Origin: Thiothrix subterranea
GTDB lineage: Bacteria > Pseudomonadota > Gammaproteobacteria > Thiotrichales > Thiotrichaceae
Direction of reading: 5' to 3'
NCBI RefSeq assembly: GCF_030930995.1
Contig: NZ_CP133217.1
Location: forward strand, 1,664,001 to 1,728,000
Length of the DNA stretch: 64,000 bases
Under the pieces are notes generated by a model, which saw only the letters and a list, made by a program, of their open reading frames with translations, had not been told where the DNA came from and did not search any database. Of the stretch, positions 60,670-64,000 are shown piece by piece. Made by a program: the position numbers and the translations under genes. The first letter of the stretch is position 1. Each line of letters begins with the position of its first letter.

Positions 60670-61695
60670 TTAGCCCGGTGAGTTAGAAGCAAAACGCTTG
60701 GCTTCGTGCTGATGGAGCGCTGTTTGCAAGCTTGGATTTGCACCGTACTGTTGTTCCCAGTGTTGCAACCAATGGCGGGTGCTGAGATTGGCAGGCCAGC
60801 CGTGTGCAGCGGAACAGGCGTCCAATGTTTGGCGCACGCTTGATGCATCGGCGTTTTGTTGTAAGGCTTGCTGGACTTGCCGCTTGCTACGCCAACGGCG
60901 TAGGCGGCGGTAGGTGAAGTATCCGGCGGTGCGTAACCCCAGCAATAGCAAGAGTCCGCCGCTAATGGCGAGTATCACCCGCCATGCCCACGCCAAAACC
61001 CACGGAGTCGGGGGCGCGTATTGTTGCCGTTCCAAGCGTCCGGTTTCGGGGTCAAACCAATGCCATTGCAAGGTCGGTAAATCCAATTTGCCGCTGCTTT
61101 GTGCCTTCAATGGAATACGATAATTCAACGTTTGTAGGGGCAGTTCATGAACCGCCCCTACGGTTGCTGGGAAAACCTCGACGCCTTGGGTGGTCTGTAT
61201 TTGTTTGAGAATCGGTGGAAATTGCGCTGTGTTTACTGCGTCGCTGTGCAAACGAATGTGCCAATACGCGAGATGATCCGGTTGCAACCAGCCGCTGGGT
61301 TCAATGCGGGATTCGATTTGCACCTTACCGACGGGGATGGTTGGCGGCAAATAGGGTGGTAAAGCTTGCACGTCTAGCATTTGCAAGGGCGGTTGCCATT
61401 GCGCCGCATCGCGTCCGTTGAGGTTATAGCGGATGGTGGGAAGTTGAATCGTTTGTTTGCCGGGTGTGTGCGCAGACAATTGCCAAATCAGGCGCAGGAT
61501 ACGTTTGCCATCAGGACTTGCTTCATTGGTGGCAGGCAGGGCTTGCACATCGACACCTTCAATGCGCGGCAAGCTGGCTTCGAGCGTGGCGAAACGGTCG
61601 GTGGATTGCACTTCTACGGTCAAGGTGGTGCGTTCGCGTTGCCAGACTTGCGCATCTTCGAGTTGAATTGTCCACGGTAAATCAGCGGCTACCAC
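60670..61695 (-). CDS. batD: BatD-like aerotolerance protein
   Basis: 341 residues, membrane-anchored periplasmic protein of the Bat system, which belongs to the von Willebrand/MoxR group and is linked to oxidative stress tolerance in bacteroides and relatives. A beta-rich N-terminal part (DAQVWQRERTTLTVEVQ) typical of BatD is followed by a transmembrane segment (about 235-255) and a helical C-terminal tail. It has no clear signal peptide; the true start may lie slightly upstream inside the batC end. A palindromic repeat is embedded at 61134-61161. Confidence 0.8.
   Translation of the reverse strand: MVAADLPWTIQLEDAQVWQRERTTLTVEVQSTDRFATLEASLPRIEGVDVQALPATNEASPDGKRILRLIWQLSAHTPGKQTIQLPTIRYNLNGRDAAQWQPPLQMLDVQALPPYLPPTIPVGKVQIESRIEPSGWLQPDHLAYWHIRLHSDAVNTAQFPPILKQIQTTQGVEVFPATVGAVHELPLQTLNYRIPLKAQSSGKLDLPTLQWHWFDPETGRLERQQYAPPTPWVLAWAWRVILAISGGLLLLLGLRTAGYFTYRRLRRWRSKRQVQQALQQNADASSVRQTLDACSAAHGWPANLSTRHWLQHWEQQYGANPSLQTALHQHEAKRFASNSPG
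61134..61161. repeat. 28-bp palindromic repeat inside batD
   Basis: gtaggggcagttc and atgaaccgcccctac form a near-perfect palindrome (one mismatch). It encodes residues VGAVHELPLQ in batD. The nucleotide sequence is typical of mobile palindromes rather than of a conserved protein segment. Confidence 0.75.
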
Positions 61696-62399
61696 GGTAG
61701 GACTCCCGGTAATTCGTTGGGTTGGGTTTGCGGGGCAGGGTAGCCTTCTTCGACTTCAAACAAGCGTTTCCACAAGGCGGCGGGGTCGTCGTCGAGCTGT
61801 TGCAGGGCAATGAGGGCATCGTCGAGGGATTGTTGGCTTTTGCGCCATGTTTGCGGGTCGGTTGCGCCGGTTTCTGCTAATCGTGCCATGCCTTTGTCGA
61901 CCAGTTGCTCGATGTTTGGGGGTAAATCGGGCGGTGGTGCGTTTGCGGGTGCGTCTTTGCCTTCGCCCAACGTCAAGGTGCTGGTTTGATCCCAGTCGAG
62001 GGTATTGGTGTTGCGTTCGCGGCGTGCGCCAGTACTCGCGCTGTCGGCGGCGGTGCGTTGTCCGGCTTCGCGGCGGCGTTCGAGTTCGGCTTGGACTTCG
62101 GCGGCGAGGGCTAGGTTTTGCTGGGTGGCGGGGTGTTCTGGGCGATAGGTTAGGGCATCGCGGAAGACTTGCGCGGCGGCAGCGTAATCGCCTTGCTGGA
62201 AATAGCTGTTGCCGAGGTTGTGCAGGGCACGGGAACGTTCGGCGTCGTTGGTGGCGGCAAAGACGGCGGCGGTGAAGTGTTGGGTGGCGGTGTCGTAGTG
62301 TTCGGCGCGGTAGGCTGCGATGCCGTTGCGTAGATTGGTTTCATCCGCTTGGATGCTACACGTCAACATAAGTAGTAGCGCAAACAGCTTATGCTTCAT
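61689..62399 (-). CDS. batC: BatC-like TPR protein
   Basis: 236 residues with a signal peptide (LFALLLMLTCSIQA) and two or three TPR units (YRAEHYDTATQHFTAAVFAA and ALHNLGNSYFQQGDYAAAAQ), then a disordered, charged linker and a C-terminal helical part with IEQLVDKGMARLAETGATDP. It belongs between batB and batD by order. It would act as a periplasmic scaffold. Confidence 0.82.
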   Translation of the reverse strand: MKHKLFALLLMLTCSIQADETNLRNGIAAYRAEHYDTATQHFTAAVFAATNDAERSRALHNLGNSYFQQGDYAAAAQVFRDALTYRPEHPATQQNLALAAEVQAELERRREAGQRTAADSASTGARRERNTNTLDWDQTSTLTLGEGKDAPANAPPPDLPPNIEQLVDKGMARLAETGATDPQTWRKSQQSLDDALIALQQLDDDPAALWKRLFEVEEGYPAPQTQPNELPGVLPW

Positions 62400-63399
62400 T
62401 TTTTCTTCCTCTTATTGCCAGCCATGCACACACCATCCCCAGTAACAACGTCCACACATACAACTCTCGCCATTGCTGCGCATCGCTGGCGGTGGCAGGA
62501 AATGCTTCCACAATCCCGTTGGTGTACAGCGTTTTCCAATCGCTGGCATCGTCTTTCACCGCGCTATATGCGCCCTCCGCTTGTGCTGTCAGGCTTTGCA
62601 GCAAGGCACTATCCAGCCGTGAACGCACCGCTTGCCCGTCATGTTCCAACCATTTGCCACCGGGTAGCGGGATGGCTTCGCCGTCTTCCGTGCCAACGCC
62701 AAGGCTGTAGAGTGGAATGCCAGCCGCTTGCATGGCTTGCACACGGGTTTGCAACGCGGCGTGTTGGTCGGTGGGAATATCGCCATCGGTTATCCATAGG
62801 ACAGCGGCAGGTAACGCCTGTTCACGCACGGTGAGTTCTTGCTGGGCGAATTCGAGCGCGGCGGCGTGGTCAGTGCCGTGCGTCGGTAGCACCAGCGTTT
62901 CCAGATGTTGCAGGTAAAAGCGCACGGCGTTGGCATCGTTAGTCAGCGGTGCGAACAGGTGCGGGCGTGCGCCATACACCACGATTCCAACGCGGCTTCC
63001 TTGGGCGAGACTGAGGAATTCGTGCAATTCCAGCGCGGCGCGTTGCAAACGGTTGGGGGCAAGATCGGTGGCTTGCATGGAGCGCGAAATATCCAGCACC
63101 ACCAGTACGTCGAATTGCGCAGTGCGTAGGTCATCGGGTTGGGTTTGCGGAATGCGCGGCCCTGCAAGGCTGATGGCAAATAGTATCCATGCAATCGCCC
63201 ACAGGGTTTGCGGTGAGAGCCACTTGCGCCAACCGTGTTGGCTGGTAGTCACTTGTACCCACGGCAATAAATGCGGGTCGGCGTAGTTTTGTGCTTGGTG
63301 GCGTTGCTGGAAATAGCCCCATGCGGCAAGCAGTAGTGGGAACAGTGCCAGCAGCAGCCATAAGGGTTCGCACCAGTGTAAGGTTTGCCACAGCGTCAT
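62389..63399 (-). CDS. batB: BatB-like VWA-domain membrane protein
   Basis: 336 residues from ATG 63399 (MTLWQTLHW), which overlaps the batA stop codon as ATGA. Two N-terminal membrane segments, a VWA domain with MIDAS VVLDISRSMQATDL (DxSxS at about residue 95) and WITDGDIPTDQH, and a C-terminal membrane segment (ELYVWTLLLGMVCAW). Extends in frame to 63429, but that part overlaps batA. Confidence 0.9.
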   Translation of the reverse strand: MTLWQTLHWCEPLWLLLALFPLLLAAWGYFQQRHQAQNYADPHLLPWVQVTTSQHGWRKWLSPQTLWAIAWILFAISLAGPRIPQTQPDDLRTAQFDVLVVLDISRSMQATDLAPNRLQRAALELHEFLSLAQGSRVGIVVYGARPHLFAPLTNDANAVRFYLQHLETLVLPTHGTDHAAALEFAQQELTVREQALPAAVLWITDGDIPTDQHAALQTRVQAMQAAGIPLYSLGVGTEDGEAIPLPGGKWLEHDGQAVRSRLDSALLQSLTAQAEGAYSAVKDDASDWKTLYTNGIVEAFPATASDAQQWRELYVWTLLLGMVCAWLAIRGRKNEA

Positions 63400-64000
63400 G
63401 CGTTTGCCCGCCGTTGCCAGAGCTGCCACAACATTAGCGGCAATAAGCCTGCCAGTAGTAGCCAGTGATAAAGCGGCTGCTGTTCGTAGCGCGGGGTTTG
63501 TTCCGCTGCATTTTGATGTTGGCGGGTAATGCCAGCAAGGGCTTGTTCCACTGCTTGCGCATCACCGGCTTGGTAGGTTTTCGCGCCTGTGCGTTCTGAC
63601 AAGGTTTGTAGCAGGGCTAGATTGACGGGTTGGTAGGCTAATCCGCCGGTGTCGCCGGTCATCGTGGCGGCGGTGGAGCCAATCGCGATGGTGTACAGCG
63701 GAATCTTGCTTTCGGCGGCAAGGGCGGCGGCGGCTTCGGGGTCGACGCGCCCGATGGATTCGTCGGCATCGGTGAATAGCACGAAAATGGGTTTGCGTTG
63801 CGGTTGTTTGCTGGCTTCTTTGAGCGCAAGGGTGATGGCATCGCCGACGGCACTGACGCGCCCTGCCAGCGTTGGGGTGAGGCGTTGCAGTTGGCGTTGT
63901 ACCAGTGTCGGGTCGCGGGTCAGCGGCACGAGCAGGTAGGGGTTTTCGGCGAACACGATCATACCGAGGCGTTCGCCTTGCAGGCGGTTAGCGAAATCGT
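63396..64000 (-). CDS. batA: BatA-like VWA-domain protein (cut by window edge)
   Basis: The C-terminal 200 residues of a VWA-domain protein like BatA. Coding continues past the internal ATG at 63962 to the window end (DFANRLQGERLGMIVFAENPY), so the real start lies outside. VWA strands SAVGDAITLALKEASK and PIFVLFTDADESIG are present; the MIDAS DxSxS is beyond the edge. A C-terminal membrane segment (LLAGLLPLMLWQLWQ) anchors it. Followed by batB with a four-base overlap. Confidence 0.88.
   Translation of the reverse strand, partial: DFANRLQGERLGMIVFAENPYLLVPLTRDPTLVQRQLQRLTPTLAGRVSAVGDAITLALKEASKQPQRKPIFVLFTDADESIGRVDPEAAAALAAESKIPLYTIAIGSTAATMTGDTGGLAYQPVNLALLQTLSERTGAKTYQAGDAQAVEQALAGITRQHQNAAEQTPRYEQQPLYHWLLLAGLLPLMLWQLWQRRANA

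Noticed and set aside
61847-62275. Arg-rich plus-strand frame antisense to batC
   Set aside because: Composition (valine, leucine and arginine runs) is that expected from the reverse of a charged linker; batC is supported by signal peptide, TPRs and order.
1-64000. tRNA or rRNA genes
   Set aside because: I looked for tRNA-like cloverleaf signatures and conserved rRNA segments in the intergenic regions and saw none; the gaps are mostly repeats or promoters.

Overview
The window looks like a chromosomal stretch from a Gram-negative gammaproteobacterium. The best support is the right third: ftsY-ftsE-ftsX diverging from a pair of M16 peptidases plus rsmD, a yej-type peptide ABC transporter and a bat aerotolerance operon. 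The repeat- and Rpn/Uma2-rich accessory DNA is reminiscent of filamentous sulfur bacteria such as Thiothrix; that placement is inference and needs a search.

Layout. (1) 1-4.3 kb, minus strand: a type I secretion ATPase/permease and HlyD-type adaptor, followed in the same operon by a Wzm/Wzt-type polysaccharide ABC exporter (Wzt cut by the window edge). (2) 4.3-13.8 kb: a scrambled region with an IS3 remnant, a DUF29 gene, an intact and a broken copy of a PglC-like sugar transferase, a PglD-like acetyltransferase with a second fragment, two Rpn-family nucleases, a toxin-antitoxin pair with a beheaded PIN toxin, three copies of the same epimerase 3' end, a phosphoribosyltransferase, a Uma2 fragment, an IS200/IS605 element and a protein built from near-perfect 24-residue repeats. 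(3) 13.8-35.1 kb, minus strand: 21 tightly packed genes for a surface glycan. wbpA, wbpB, wbpD, a wbpE fusion and a wbpI-like epimerase make UDP-2,3-diacetamido uronic acids. ptmE-legB-legC-legH-legG-legI-legF make CMP-legionaminic acid. Wzx, Wzy, a glycosyltransferase, a deacetylase, a methyltransferase and a FemAB-like acyltransferase complete the set. (4) 35.1-45.8 kb: accessory DNA with an orphan TnpB, Rpn fragments, Fic, a UDP-glucose dehydrogenase, two AlbA_2/Schlafen-like proteins, two Uma2 nucleases, and ghost copies of fic and ugd. (5) 45.8-64 kb: a secreted Ig-like/leucine-rich-repeat protein, yejBEF, a small zinc ribbon protein, ftsXEY, two M16 peptidases, rsmD, an NlpC/P60 lipoprotein, a ParA-like ATPase and batDCBA (batA cut by the edge).

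The genes most worth attention: an in-frame fusion of a PIN toxin domain to the WbpE aminotransferase, directly behind an antitoxin-like gene, inside the glycan operon; and six perfect TGTGA-N6-TCACA palindromes (Crp/Vfr-type), five of them upstream of glycan or export genes, the sixth separated from its promoter by the IS200-like insertion. Two unrelated operons (wbpA and ugd) share a duplicated 245-bp upstream region that carries this site. Palindromic repeats have also inserted in frame inside yejF and batD.
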